A stretch of DNA of 64,000 nucleotides, from positions 422,253 to 486,252 of the forward strand of contig NZ_RJUL01000001.1 in NCBI RefSeq assembly GCF_003751625.1. The letters are read 5' to 3'. Made by a program: the position numbers and the translations under genes. This stretch comes from Gallaecimonas pentaromativorans (GTDB lineage Bacteria; Pseudomonadota; Gammaproteobacteria; Enterobacterales; Gallaecimonadaceae). Of the stretch, positions 16,732 through 26,228 are shown in pieces. The notes below the pieces were generated by a model. It did no database searches. It was not told the DNA's origin and worked only from the letters and a program-made list of their open reading frames with translations. Position 1 is the first letter of the stretch; each line of letters starts with the position of its first letter.

Positions 16732-16762
16732 ACGCCGCCTTCTTCGCCTTCGGAGCTATTTG

Positions 16763-19633
16763 ATGTCACTCGCCCTTGGCCAACGTTTTATTGCCGACGC
16801 TGAATCCGAGCTGGGTTTGGGTACCGTGGTTGCCATTGACAACCGCACCCTGACCGTCCTTTTCCCCGCCAGTGGCGAAACCCGCCTTTACAGTAAAACC
16901 GAGGCCCCCATCACTCGGGTCACCTTCCGCGAAGGTGATGCGGTTAAAAGCCACGAAGGCTGGACCCTGACCGTCGAGCAGATAGAAGAAGAAAAAGACC
17001 TGCTCACCTATATCGGTATCCGCCAAGACAACGGCGAGCAAACCGCCCTGCGCGAAACCTTTATCGACGGCACCATCCAGCTCAACAAACCCCAGGACCG
17101 CCTCTTTGCCGGCCAACTGGACCGCACCGACTGGTTTACCCTGCGCTACCAGACCCTGGAGCAGATGCACCAGTTGTCGCAGAGCCCACTGCGTGGCCTG
17201 ATTGGCGCCCGCATGGACCTTATCCCCCACCAGCTTTATATCGCCGAGGAAGTGGGCAACCGCCAGGCGCCCCGGGTATTGCTGGCCGACGAAGTGGGCC
17301 TGGGTAAAACCGTGGAAGCAGGCATGATAATCCACCAGCAGCTGCGCGCCGGCTTTGCCGAGCGGGTGTTGTTGCTGCTGCCGGAAAACCTGATGCACCA
17401 GTGGCTGGTGGAAATGCGCCGCCGCTTTAACCTGCAGTTCGCCCTCTTTGACGAAAGCCGTCTCGAAGAAGCCGAGCACGACGCCGACAACCCCTTCGAC
17501 ACCGCCCAACTGGTGATGGTGAGTCTGGAGCTGATTGCCAAGCGCAAAACCCGTTTTGACCAGTTGCTGGAAGCGGACTGGGACATGCTGGTAGTGGACG
17601 AAGCCCATCACTTGGCCTGGGAAGAAGACAAACCCAGCCGCGAATACCAGGTGGTAGAAGCCCTGGCCGAATCCATTCCCTCGGTGCTGCTGCTCACCGC
17701 CACCCCGGACCAGCTTGGCCACCAGAGCCACTTTGCCCGGCTGCGCCTCTTGGACGGTGAGCGCTTCCACGACTATGAAGCCTTCTGCGAAGAAGAAGCC
17801 CAGTACAAGCCCCTGGCCCAGGTGGCCCAGAAGCTACTGGACAACCAACCTCTCGATACCGACGACAAAGCCAAGGTGGCCGCCTGGGGCGACGACCTAC
17901 TGGCGCTCGCCGACGGCAGCGACAGCGACCGCAAAAAGCTGGTCTCGGCGCTGATTGACCGCCACGGCACCAGCCGGGTGCTGCTGCGTAACACCCGCGC
18001 CGCGGTGCAGGGTTTCCCCGGCCGTGAGCTGATCAGCGAGGCCCTGGCCCTGCCCGACGCCTACGCCACCGCCATCCGCGTCGGTAAGATGATGAGCGGC
18101 CGCAAAGCCGAGGCCGAGAAGCTCGAAGAGCAGCTCAACCCCGAGCTTATCTACCAGGCCTTTGAAGGCGACGAAGGCAACAGCTGGTGCCAGCACGACC
18201 CACGGGTGCAGTGGCTGGTTAAACACCTCAAGCACAACAACAACGAAAAAGTGGTGCTGATTGCCCACAGCCGCCGCCAGGTGCAGGCCATCAACGATTA
18301 CCTGCGGGAAAAACACGGCATTCAAGCCGCCGTGTTCCACGAAGATTTGTCGATCATCGAGCGTGACCGCGCTGCGGTGTTCTTTGCAGACGAAGACGGC
18401 GCACAGATTCTGCTGTGCTCCGAGATTGGCTCTGAAGGGCGCAACTTCCAGTTTGCTCACCAATTGGTGCTGTTTGACCTGCCTCTGAACCCGGATTTGC
18501 TGGAGCAGCGCATCGGCCGCCTGGACCGTATTGGCCAGGAGCGGGTGGTGAAGATTTACGTGCCGCACCTGGCGGCCTCTGCCCAGCAAAAGCTGGTGGA
18601 CTGGTATCACCAGGGCCTGAACGCCTTCGAATCCACCTGCCCGGTGGGCGGCGCCGTGTTCGAAGCCCAGCAGCAAGCCCTGACTGCAGCGCTGTTAAGC
18701 GAAGAAGCCGATGCCATGGGCGAGCTGATTAGCGAGGCCAGCGATCGTCGCCAGGCGCTGATGGCGGAAATGGAAGCCGGCCGCGACCGCCTGCTGGAGC
18801 TGGCCTCCCAAGGCGCTGGCCGGGGCGACAAGCTGGCCACCGACATCGCGGTATTGGATTACGATCCAAAACTCCCCATCTTCCTGACCCAGGTGCTGGA
18901 CGTGTTCGGTGTCGACCAGGAAGACCTGGACGACTACACCCAGCTGCTGCGCCCCGGTGAGCGCATGCTGACCAGCCTGCCGGGCCTTGATGAAGAAGGG
19001 ATACAAACCACCTTCGACCGCGAATATGCCCTGAGCCGCGACAACGTGCAGTTTTTGAGCTGGGATCACCCCTTGGTGCTGGAAGCCATGGATGCAGTGC
19101 TGACCGGCGACATGGGTAACGCCTCGGTGGCACTTTTGAAGAACAAGGCGCTGCCGGCCGGCACCACCTTTGTGGAGCTGGTGTTTACCACCCAGCATCA
19201 GGCGCCCAAAGAGTTGCAGCTGGACCGTTACCTGCCGCTGACGCCGCTGCGCATGCTGCTGGATAAAACCGGTAAGGATCTGGCGCCCAAGGTGCCCTTT
19301 GACAACTTCAACCGCCAGCTGACCCCCATCAAGCGCCACACCGCCTCCAAACTGGCGGTGGCCTCCCAGGAGCTTATTCATACCCTCATCCGCCAGGCTG
19401 AAGCGGAAGTGGCGCCACAGCTCGACACCCTGGTGGCCAAGGCCCAGGACGGCATTGCCCAGCATCTGGGTGGTGAGCTGGCACGGCTCAAGGCACTCAA
19501 AGCGGTGAACGACAGCATCCGTGATGACGAAATCACCGCCCTGGAGACCCGCCAGGCCAGCTTGCTCAAGCACATCGGCGATGCCGCCTTGCGCCTGGAC
19601 ATGGTGCGCCTTATCGTGGTGGTGAACGAGTAA
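16763..19633 (+). CDS. rapA: RNA polymerase-associated SWI2/SNF2 ATPase RapA
   Basis: 956 residues, close to E. coli RapA (968). The start at 16763 gives MSLALGQRFIADAESELGLG, collinear with the E. coli N-terminus, and is preceded by GGAG; upstream in-frame codons are not homologous. N-terminal Tudor-like domains (about 1-110) lead into the helicase core, with Walker A DEVGLGKT near 176-183, DEAH at 279-282 and motif VI QRIGRLDRIGQ near 590, followed by the RapA C-terminal region. RapA recycles RNA polymerase stalled after termination. Its downstream neighbour starts 14 bp after the stop. Confidence 0.96.
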   Translation: MSLALGQRFIADAESELGLGTVVAIDNRTLTVLFPASGETRLYSKTEAPITRVTFREGDAVKSHEGWTLTVEQIEEEKDLLTYIGIRQDNGEQTALRETFIDGTIQLNKPQDRLFAGQLDRTDWFTLRYQTLEQMHQLSQSPLRGLIGARMDLIPHQLYIAEEVGNRQAPRVLLADEVGLGKTVEAGMIIHQQLRAGFAERVLLLLPENLMHQWLVEMRRRFNLQFALFDESRLEEAEHDADNPFDTAQLVMVSLELIAKRKTRFDQLLEADWDMLVVDEAHHLAWEEDKPSREYQVVEALAESIPSVLLLTATPDQLGHQSHFARLRLLDGERFHDYEAFCEEEAQYKPLAQVAQKLLDNQPLDTDDKAKVAAWGDDLLALADGSDSDRKKLVSALIDRHGTSRVLLRNTRAAVQGFPGRELISEALALPDAYATAIRVGKMMSGRKAEAEKLEEQLNPELIYQAFEGDEGNSWCQHDPRVQWLVKHLKHNNNEKVVLIAHSRRQVQAINDYLREKHGIQAAVFHEDLSIIERDRAAVFFADEDGAQILLCSEIGSEGRNFQFAHQLVLFDLPLNPDLLEQRIGRLDRIGQERVVKIYVPHLAASAQQKLVDWYHQGLNAFESTCPVGGAVFEAQQQALTAALLSEEADAMGELISEASDRRQALMAEMEAGRDRLLELASQGAGRGDKLATDIAVLDYDPKLPIFLTQVLDVFGVDQEDLDDYTQLLRPGERMLTSLPGLDEEGIQTTFDREYALSRDNVQFLSWDHPLVLEAMDAVLTGDMGNASVALLKNKALPAGTTFVELVFTTQHQAPKELQLDRYLPLTPLRMLLDKTGKDLAPKVPFDNFNRQLTPIKRHTASKLAVASQELIHTLIRQAEAEVAPQLDTLVAKAQDGIAQHLGGELARLKALKAVNDSIRDDEITALETRQASLLKHIGDAALRLDMVRLIVVVNE

Positions 19634-19647
19634 CCCAAAGGCCATTT

Positions 19648-20181
19648 ATGAAGCGCTGTTTGCTCCTGCTGATACTCCTGCCCCTGGCAGCCAAGGCCGA
19701 GGAGCCGCAGCGCTTCATTCCAGTGGGTGAGCCCAAGGCCGAATTGGTGGCCAGCGGCACCCTGCCGCCGCCCCTGCCCAAGGCCCTGGCCGCCGATGGC
19801 CTGAGTGTCGAACTCTACTCCGCGCTACCCAAAGACAACTGGCAACCCAAGCCAGAGCAAGTGCTGCTGACCTCAAACGGCGCCTTGTTCAAAGCCTGCC
19901 AGGAAGGGCCCTACAAGGCCTGTATCTTCCTCAACGCCCAATACCGCCCAGACGCCATTGCCAAACCCACCTTGGACTTGGTCAACGCCCCGCGTTTGCC
20001 GCTGGAAGGAGATATGGCGCTTCGGCAAAAGCTGCTGCCGGCCCAACCGGACAGCCGCTTTTACGCCTTGGCGCTGCGGGAGAATACCCCGGGAGAGAGC
20101 CAGGAGCTTGCCACCATCATCAGTGGCTGGCTCGAGGCATTGAAGAAAAAAGGCCCCGGACTTAGCCCTTCTGCGCCTTGA
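19648..20181 (+). CDS. Secreted protein of unknown function
   Basis: 177 residues with a clear signal peptide (MKRCLLLLILLPLAAKA) and no further membrane segment, so probably periplasmic. The mature part is proline- and leucine-rich, with two cysteines (FKACQEGPYKACIF) that could form a disulfide. I recognise no domain. AAAGG precedes the ATG, 14 bp after rapA, so it may be the second gene of that operon. Its last 20 bases overlap the end of djlA on the other strand. The signal peptide and codon use support a real gene. Confidence 0.7.
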   Translation: MKRCLLLLILLPLAAKAEEPQRFIPVGEPKAELVASGTLPPPLPKALAADGLSVELYSALPKDNWQPKPEQVLLTSNGALFKACQEGPYKACIFLNAQYRPDAIAKPTLDLVNAPRLPLEGDMALRQKLLPAQPDSRFYALALRENTPGESQELATIISGWLEALKKKGPGLSPSAP

Positions 20182-20956
20182 TTTGCTGGTAGGCGGCCTG
20201 GATGGCCTGGGTCCGCTCTTTGGCCAGTTCCATCATCTCCGGCGGCAGGCCCTTGGCCATCAGTTTATCGGGATGATGTTCGGCCATGGCCTTTTTGTAA
20301 GCACGGCGCACCGCCTGCATGTCGGCGTCCGGGCTCAAGCCCAGTAACTCGTAAGCCTGGTTGAGCTGAGCGTAACGGGATTGCTCCGGCGCTTGGGTGA
20401 ATGCCTGGCCGGCCTTGGCCATGCGAATAAGGCTATCGAGCATCCGCTCCGGTAGCCCCAAGCATTTACGCACCCGCTCCAACACCCGGCGCTCTTCGGC
20501 CTGCAACTGGCCGTCGGCCAGGGCCAGGGCGACTTGGATCTCCATAAACAGCTGGATAAGGTCGCGCTGGCCGCCAAGGGCTTCACGCAGGGCCTGCACC
20601 GCCGCTTCAAGGGGATAACCGGCGGATTTTCCTTCGCGAAAGGCCTCTTGGGCGGCGCGGCGTTTCTCGCCACTCAGATGCAGCCTGTCCATCAGCGCGC
20701 TGGCGGCGGCAATGTCCTCTTCACGGACCCGGCCCTTGGCCTTGGCCAAATGCCCCATCACCGCAAAGCTGGTGTGAAAGTACAAGGTTTCGCGGCCTGC
20801 CTCGTCCAGGCGGTGCCAGTGTTTGCCAAAACCGGCGCCGTTAAAATCCCGCTTCAGAGCCTTGTCAAACCACCAGCCAACGATAAACCCAAGAATGGCG
20901 CCCGGCAGACGGGCAAAGGCAAGGCCAAGCAGCAAGCCGACGATACGTCCCCACAT
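20162..20956 (-). CDS. djlA: Co-chaperone DjlA (membrane DnaJ-like protein)
   Basis: 264 residues. A single N-terminal membrane segment (VGLLLGLAFARLPGAILGFIVGWWF, glycine-rich as in DjlA) is followed by a TerB-like helical domain (about 50-165) and a C-terminal J domain (about 197-264) with the HPD motif (AEHHPDKLM). It stimulates DnaK ATPase at the inner membrane. The start lies 2 bp after murU, so it is the third gene of amgK-murU-djlA. In many gammaproteobacteria djlA also adjoins lptD. Confidence 0.93.
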   Translation of the reverse strand: MWGRIVGLLLGLAFARLPGAILGFIVGWWFDKALKRDFNGAGFGKHWHRLDEAGRETLYFHTSFAVMGHLAKAKGRVREEDIAAASALMDRLHLSGEKRRAAQEAFREGKSAGYPLEAAVQALREALGGQRDLIQLFMEIQVALALADGQLQAEERRVLERVRKCLGLPERMLDSLIRMAKAGQAFTQAPEQSRYAQLNQAYELLGLSPDADMQAVRRAYKKAMAEHHPDKLMAKGLPPEMMELAKERTQAIQAAYQQIKAQKG

Positions 20957-20958
20957 GA

Positions 20959-21615
20959 TTACGCCTTGTCCTCCAGATAATGATTAAGCGCCTCAAGGCG
21001 CGCCGGGGTGCCCACATCCTGCCAGTAGCCACCGTAATGAAGGCCGCCTAGCCGCCCCTCATCAGCCCATTGGCGCAGCAGTGGCCCAAGGGCGCCGTAC
21101 CCCTCGGCCAGGCCTGCAAAAAGCGCGGTATCCAACAGGGCGATACCGGCATAGGTGTAGTGGCGAGGTGCGTTGACCACCCACCCGTCGATGAGGCCAA
21201 AATCGCCATCGGGGTGCTGCGGCGGGTTATCCACCAGCAGCAGGGTTGGCGCCTTGGCGGCCATCAGCCGGGTCACATCGGCGTCGCAATAAACATCGCC
21301 ATTGACCAGCAAAAAAGGCCCGCTGCCCAGCATTGGCAGCGCCCGGCGGATGCCGCCGGCGGTTTCCAGGGCCTCGCCCTCGTGGGAGTAATCAATGCAC
21401 ATGCCAAAGGCGCTGCCGTCTCCCAACGCCTTGGGGAGCTGCTCGCCAAGCCAGGCGGTGTTAATCGCCACCTCTTTGATGCCAGCAGCGGCCAGGCGCT
21501 CAAGGTGATGAACGATAAGCGGCTTTCCACCGGCCACCAGCAAGGGTTTTGGGGTGTGGTCAGTCAGGGGGCGCATCCGCTCGCCGCGGCCGGCGGCCAG
21601 GATCATTGCCTTCAT
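20959..21615 (-). CDS. murU: N-acetylmuramate-1-phosphate uridylyltransferase
   Basis: 218 residues, a nucleotidyltransferase fold. The N-terminal signature MKAMILAAGRGERMRPLTD is followed by TPKPLL and by NGDVYCDADV, the metal-binding region. ATG 21615 is chosen because it starts the signature and overlaps the amgK stop (ATGA); the longer open frame upstream lies within amgK. In Pseudomonas, MurU makes UDP-MurNAc from MurNAc-1-P in the shortcut peptidoglycan recycling pathway that bypasses de novo synthesis. The pairing with amgK strongly supports this over a generic sugar-nucleotide role. Confidence 0.88.
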   Translation of the reverse strand: MKAMILAAGRGERMRPLTDHTPKPLLVAGGKPLIVHHLERLAAAGIKEVAINTAWLGEQLPKALGDGSAFGMCIDYSHEGEALETAGGIRRALPMLGSGPFLLVNGDVYCDADVTRLMAAKAPTLLLVDNPPQHPDGDFGLIDGWVVNAPRHYTYAGIALLDTALFAGLAEGYGALGPLLRQWADEGRLGGLHYGGYWQDVGTPARLEALNHYLEDKA

Positions 21616-22556
21616 GAGATTTGCTCCAATAGGCTGACCAGCGGGGCAAGCTCCGGGTAGTGGCGCGCCACTCGCAGCAGTTTTTGCCGGGTGGACTCGA
21701 GATCGCCAAGGTAGCCCGACTTTCCGTCCTGATAATGCAGACGGCAAAAGATACCGAGGATCTTGAGTTGACGTAGGATACCGGTGAGATCGAACCAGCG
21801 CCGAAAGAGCGCCGCATCGTCTGTATACTGCTGCTGGCCAAAGGCCTGGGCAATCAAACGCTCTTCTTCTTCAGTGCTGAGCGACACGTAGCTGTCGCGC
21901 ACTAAAGACACCGCATCGTAGGTCAGCGGCAGGCGCTGGATGTCCTGAAAATCAATCACCGCCAGGGCGTCGCCAACTCGATGCAGGTTGCGGCCATGGT
22001 AGTCACGATGGGCCGGCACCAGGGGCTGGGCGAAAAAGTTGGCAAACAGGGACTGAAAAACCCCGTCCAGGCTGGCACAATCGACCTTTAAACCAAGATG
22101 CCTGCCCAGGTACCAATCCTGGAACAGGTCGCGCTTGCGCTGCACAAAGGGCTGGCCCGCTGCTGTTAAAGGCAGGTTAAGCTGCTGAAGTTTTGCGATA
22201 ATACAGACAGCCCGGCCATACCAGAGCGGCCGCTCGGCCTCACTCAGGCCCGCCAGCTGCGTATCGCCAAGGTCCGGCAGCAGCATCCAGGTGTCTTGGG
22301 TGGCCAAGGGCTTTGGTACCAGAATGCCTTGTTCGTCCAGCGCCTTGGCCAGGCGCATAAAGGCGTCGCGCTGGGCCAGTTCATCGGCCTGGTAGGCCAC
22401 AACGATGGCGGTGCCGCCGTCAAAGCTAAGCCGCCAGTAGCGGCGGCTGCCAGCGTCGCCAGTCAGGGCGACCAGGCTGGCATCTTTGCAGCCCAGTTGG
22501 CTGCAAGCCCATGATTTCAGGGCATCGACAGGAATATCTCGCATAGTGGCGGCCAC
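21612..22556 (-). CDS. amgK: Anomeric MurNAc/GlcNAc kinase AmgK
   Basis: 314 residues from GTG 22556, or 310 from ATG 22544; neither has a clear ribosome site. It is an aminoglycoside-phosphotransferase fold with N-lobe GDAGSRRYWRL, catalytic HRDYHGRNLH and metal-binding VIDFQDIQ. AmgK phosphorylates MurNAc (and GlcNAc) at C1, feeding MurU. It overlaps murU by 4 bp and is divergent from lptD, the same arrangement as in Pseudomonas. Confidence 0.88.
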   Translation of the reverse strand: MAATMRDIPVDALKSWACSQLGCKDASLVALTGDAGSRRYWRLSFDGGTAIVVAYQADELAQRDAFMRLAKALDEQGILVPKPLATQDTWMLLPDLGDTQLAGLSEAERPLWYGRAVCIIAKLQQLNLPLTAAGQPFVQRKRDLFQDWYLGRHLGLKVDCASLDGVFQSLFANFFAQPLVPAHRDYHGRNLHRVGDALAVIDFQDIQRLPLTYDAVSLVRDSYVSLSTEEEERLIAQAFGQQQYTDDAALFRRWFDLTGILRQLKILGIFCRLHYQDGKSGYLGDLESTRQKLLRVARHYPELAPLVSLLEQIS

Positions 22557-22589
22557 TATAGCTCAATAGCCCGAGCGGGAAAATTGCAT

Positions 22590-22623
22590 TATGATTCGCC
22601 TCTCGGATAAATCGGCCGAGAGG
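22590..22623 (+). promoter_or_regulatory. lptD: Possible lptD -10 element and leader hairpin
   Basis: TATGAT at 22590-22595 could be a -10 box, though no good -35 is visible. Just downstream, CCTCTCGG (22599-22606) and CCGAGAGG (22616-22623) form a perfect 8-bp stem with a 9-nt loop, 20 bp before the lptD start. Either could affect lptD expression. Confidence 0.3.
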
Positions 22624-22643
22624 GCCAACAGAGCGAGAGCGAC

Positions 22644-24926
22644 ATGGGAAGGAGCGTGACTAAAGTCCGCCATTGGTTGCTGTTATCAGCTGTTGCTGCC
22701 AGTGTCAGCCAGGCCCTGGCAGCAGAACAAGAATTCGGCAAGACCTGCCAACCGCCCCCGCTTCCGGTAAAAAGCAGCGAGGGCCAGGACATCAAACCCC
22801 TGAATGAATCCGCGATCCAGGCCACCGCCAAAGAAACGGTGATCCAGGGCCAGGATTCTGCGCTCCTCAAGGGGAACGTCAAAATCAACCAGGGCGGCCG
22901 GGAGCTCAGCGCCGATGAAGCCCTGCTTGACCGCAAAAACAACCGCATCAAGGCCAAAGGCACCGTCAGTTTTAATGATGGCCGCTTGCATCTAAGCAGT
23001 GACTCTTTGGATGCCCACACCGACGAAAACCGGGCTGACCTCGAATCGGTTACTTATAAGCTGCTTGGCACCAATGCCCGCGGCAGCGCCAAGAAGCTGC
23101 ATGTGTCTCAGGACGACGGCATGACCCTGGAAGGCGGTAACTTCACCACCTGCCCGGCGGACGACCCGGCCTGGGCCATCGATGCCAATGAGATCCATGT
23201 CGACCCGGATGAAGGCTGGGGCGAGGCCTGGGGCGCCAAATTCCGCCTCTACGATGTGCCGGTCTTTTATTTTCCTTACTTAAGCTTCCCGGTGTCTGGG
23301 GAGCGTAAAAGCGGCCTGCTCTACCCCACTTTCACCTCCAGTGACAAGCGGGGGTTGGAGTATGCCCAGCCCATTTACTGGAATATTGCCCCCAATCTCG
23401 ACGCCACCATTACTCCCAGGTACATGTCTTACCGGGGCACCCAGCTCAATACCCAATTCCGCTACCTGGTGGGCGATGACGACCTCGGCCAGTTCAACAT
23501 CGAATATCTGCCCAATGACCGTAAGTTCGCGGGTGCCGACGACACCCGCTATTTGTTCAACTGGCAGCACAGCGGCAAGGCCGACGAGCACTGGCGCTAC
23601 AACGCCGATTACACCACCCTCAGCGACGATGCCTACTTTGTCGATATGGACTCGAAGATGGGCTCGTCTACCGACACCCAGATCACCCGCACTGGCAGCG
23701 TGGCTTATCTTTCTTACGGTTGGAACTTCCTGGCCGAGGTGAAAGATTTCGAGGTGCTGGGGGACTACCCCGAACCTTACAAGGTGGTGCCGCGCCTGGA
23801 ATTGTCTCGGGATGACACCAACTTCTGGAACGGTCTGGATTTCAGCTTCTACTCGGAGTTGTCGTCTTTCGATAACAACGACAACACCCAGCCCACGGCC
23901 GAGCGTTTGCACCTGGAGCCCACTATCTCCTTCCCGCTCAACAGCCCGGCCGGTAACCTGACTACCGAGCTTAAGCTCTACCAGACTTTCTACGAGCAGC
24001 ACGATCCGACCCGCCGTCTCAACGACAGCGTGTCTCGGACCTTGCCGCAGTTGCGGGTATACGGGCAGCTGAACTTCGAGCGACAATTGGAGCTGGCCGG
24101 GCGCAACTACCGCCAGACCCTGGAACCGCAGTTCCAGTACCTGTACATTCCCAAGGAAGACCAAAGCGACATCGGCCTGTACGACACCACCCTCTTAGGC
24201 GAGGACTACCACGCCCTGTTCCGCAACCGCCGCTATTCGGGTCTGGACCGGATAACCGATGCCAACCAGGTGACCCTGGGTGTTACCAGCCGCATCTTCG
24301 ACCAGAAGAACCAGGAGCGGATGCGGGTGTCCATCGGCCAGATCTTCTACCTGCGCGATGCCACTGTGGGGCTTGAGAACGATGTGGGTCAGGTCACTAA
24401 CTCCACCTCGGCCCTGGCCGGTGAAATTGACCTGCGGGTTGATAAGAACTGGAGCCTTTCCAGTAACATTCTTTACGACACCGACACCGGAAAAACCAAC
24501 AAAGGGAACTTCCGGGTCGATTACAGGGTCAGTGATGACAAGCTGGTCCAGTTTACCCACCGTTATGTCCGTGACATTTCCGACGGGGTGAACATCGATC
24601 AGGCAGGCATCAGCGGTGCCTGGGCTGTGAATTCCAACTGGAAGGTGTTTGCCTCTCACTATGAAGACCTTAACTTGCACCGCGCTGAAGAAACCTATGG
24701 TGGTTTCGAGTATGAAGCCTGCTGTTTTGCCGTTAGGGTAACGGCCAGGCGCCACCTGAACACCATTTTGTCGAACAGCATCGAGTTTGCCGGTCAGCCT
24801 ACCTATGAAAACAGCATCAGCTTTGAGTTTATTTTCAAAGGCTTGGGCGGGCATGGCACCAGCGGCGACCAACTATTAAGCAAAGGGCTTTTCAGCTATC
24901 GTGAGCCCTATAACCTGAGTTACTGA
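22644..24926 (+). CDS. lptD: LPS-assembly protein LptD
   Basis: 760 residues. Signal peptide about 1-27 (cut after ALA). An N-terminal OstA/LptA-like jellyroll (about 55-190) is followed by a 26-stranded-barrel-sized LptD domain to the C-terminus. Four cysteines match the E. coli disulfide set: C35, C170 and the adjacent pair C693-C694. With LptE it inserts LPS into the outer leaflet. ATG 22644 is preceded by GAGAG; an in-frame GTG at 22656 behind AAGGAG is too close to that site to be favoured. It heads lptD-surA-pdxA-rsmA-apaG-apaH. Confidence 0.96.
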   Translation: MGRSVTKVRHWLLLSAVAASVSQALAAEQEFGKTCQPPPLPVKSSEGQDIKPLNESAIQATAKETVIQGQDSALLKGNVKINQGGRELSADEALLDRKNNRIKAKGTVSFNDGRLHLSSDSLDAHTDENRADLESVTYKLLGTNARGSAKKLHVSQDDGMTLEGGNFTTCPADDPAWAIDANEIHVDPDEGWGEAWGAKFRLYDVPVFYFPYLSFPVSGERKSGLLYPTFTSSDKRGLEYAQPIYWNIAPNLDATITPRYMSYRGTQLNTQFRYLVGDDDLGQFNIEYLPNDRKFAGADDTRYLFNWQHSGKADEHWRYNADYTTLSDDAYFVDMDSKMGSSTDTQITRTGSVAYLSYGWNFLAEVKDFEVLGDYPEPYKVVPRLELSRDDTNFWNGLDFSFYSELSSFDNNDNTQPTAERLHLEPTISFPLNSPAGNLTTELKLYQTFYEQHDPTRRLNDSVSRTLPQLRVYGQLNFERQLELAGRNYRQTLEPQFQYLYIPKEDQSDIGLYDTTLLGEDYHALFRNRRYSGLDRITDANQVTLGVTSRIFDQKNQERMRVSIGQIFYLRDATVGLENDVGQVTNSTSALAGEIDLRVDKNWSLSSNILYDTDTGKTNKGNFRVDYRVSDDKLVQFTHRYVRDISDGVNIDQAGISGAWAVNSNWKVFASHYEDLNLHRAEETYGGFEYEACCFAVRVTARRHLNTILSNSIEFAGQPTYENSISFEFIFKGLGGHGTSGDQLLSKGLFSYREPYNLSY

Positions 24927-24929
24927 TCC

Positions 24930-26228
24930 ATGAGAATGACCCCGAAAATGCTCGCTGCCATGGTTGGTGGCGTAATGATGTTTAGCCAGGCACAGGCCCA
25001 GCCTGAAGTCCTGGACAAAGTAGCCGCCATCGTCGACCAAGGGGTGATCCTTGAGTCTGATGTCAACGACATGATGCGCGACATCAAGGCCAGTGCCCTC
25101 AAATCCGGGCAGCAGCTGCCCTCCGACCGGGTGCTGCACGTACAGGTGCTTGACCGCCTGATCACCGAAGAGCTGGAAATGCAGACCGCCAAACGTATCG
25201 GCCTGCAAATCTCCGACGCTCAGCTCGATCAAACCATCGGCAACATCGCTAAAGATCAAAAACTGAGCGTGGAGCAGCTGCGCCACAAAATCGACTCCGA
25301 AGGCGGTAACTTCGAGAGCTACCGCGAGCACGTACGTACCGAGCTGACCCTCGGCGAAGTGCGCCGCATCGTGGTCAGCCGCCGCATTCAGGTGAGCCCT
25401 CAGGAAATCGAGGCCATGGTCAAACAGCTCGACGAGCAAGGCGACCGCAATGTTGAGCTGCACCTGCGCCACATCCTGATTGACGTACCCCAGAACGCCA
25501 ATGCCGCCCAATTGGCCGACGCCAAAGACCGAGCCGAGAAAGTATTGGCCCGCCTCAACAAAGGTGAAGACTTCGCCCAGTTGGCCATCGTGTCGTCTTC
25601 TGGCAACCACGCCCTGGAAGGGGGCGACCTTGGCTGGATGAACGCCAACGAAGTGCCCACCCTCTTTGCCGATGCCCTCAAAGACGCCAAAAAAGGCGAG
25701 ATCATTGGGCCCATCCGCTCCGGCGCCGGTTTCCACATCATCAAAGTGGACGGTATCCGTGGCCAGCAAACCGTTGAACTGGAAGAAGTGCACGCGCGCC
25801 ACATTCTGGTCAAACCCTCGGTTATCCTCAGCGACGACAAAGCCAAAGCCGAGCTGGAGCAATGGCGCAGCGAGGTATTGGCCGGTAAAGCCGACTTTGC
25901 CGAGCTGGCCAAGGAACATTCCGAAGACCCCGGCAGTGCCAGCCAGGGTGGCGATTTGGGCTGGGCCGATCCGAAGATTTACGACCCGACCTTTTCCAAC
26001 ACCATCGAGCACCTGAAGAAAGGCCAGATCTCCGAGCCCTTCCGCAGCTCCTTTGGCTGGCACATCGTGCAGCTGATTGACACCCGCACTACCGACGCCA
26101 CCCAACAGGCCAAGAAAGAGAAGGCCTACCGGGTACTGTTCAACCGTAAGTTCAACGAAGAAGCCCTGGCATGGCTGCGCGAGATCCGTAGCCAGGCCTA
26201 TATCGATATCCTGGACAAAGAAAAATGA
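24930..26228 (+). CDS. surA: Periplasmic peptidyl-prolyl isomerase/chaperone SurA
   Basis: 432 residues. Signal peptide about 1-23 (MFSQAQA), N-terminal chaperone domain about 25-160, then two parvulin domains (about 172-273 and 284-385) with [10 protein letters not shown]...GGDLGWM...FHIIKV and [10 protein letters not shown]...GGDLGWA...WHIVQLID, and a C-terminal helix. SurA folds outer-membrane proteins including LptD, encoded directly upstream. The start is 3 bp after the lptD stop; the stop overlaps pdxA (ATGA). Confidence 0.96.
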   Translation: MRMTPKMLAAMVGGVMMFSQAQAQPEVLDKVAAIVDQGVILESDVNDMMRDIKASALKSGQQLPSDRVLHVQVLDRLITEELEMQTAKRIGLQISDAQLDQTIGNIAKDQKLSVEQLRHKIDSEGGNFESYREHVRTELTLGEVRRIVVSRRIQVSPQEIEAMVKQLDEQGDRNVELHLRHILIDVPQNANAAQLADAKDRAEKVLARLNKGEDFAQLAIVSSSGNHALEGGDLGWMNANEVPTLFADALKDAKKGEIIGPIRSGAGFHIIKVDGIRGQQTVELEEVHARHILVKPSVILSDDKAKAELEQWRSEVLAGKADFAELAKEHSEDPGSASQGGDLGWADPKIYDPTFSNTIEHLKKGQISEPFRSSFGWHIVQLIDTRTTDATQQAKKEKAYRVLFNRKFNEEALAWLREIRSQAYIDILDKEK

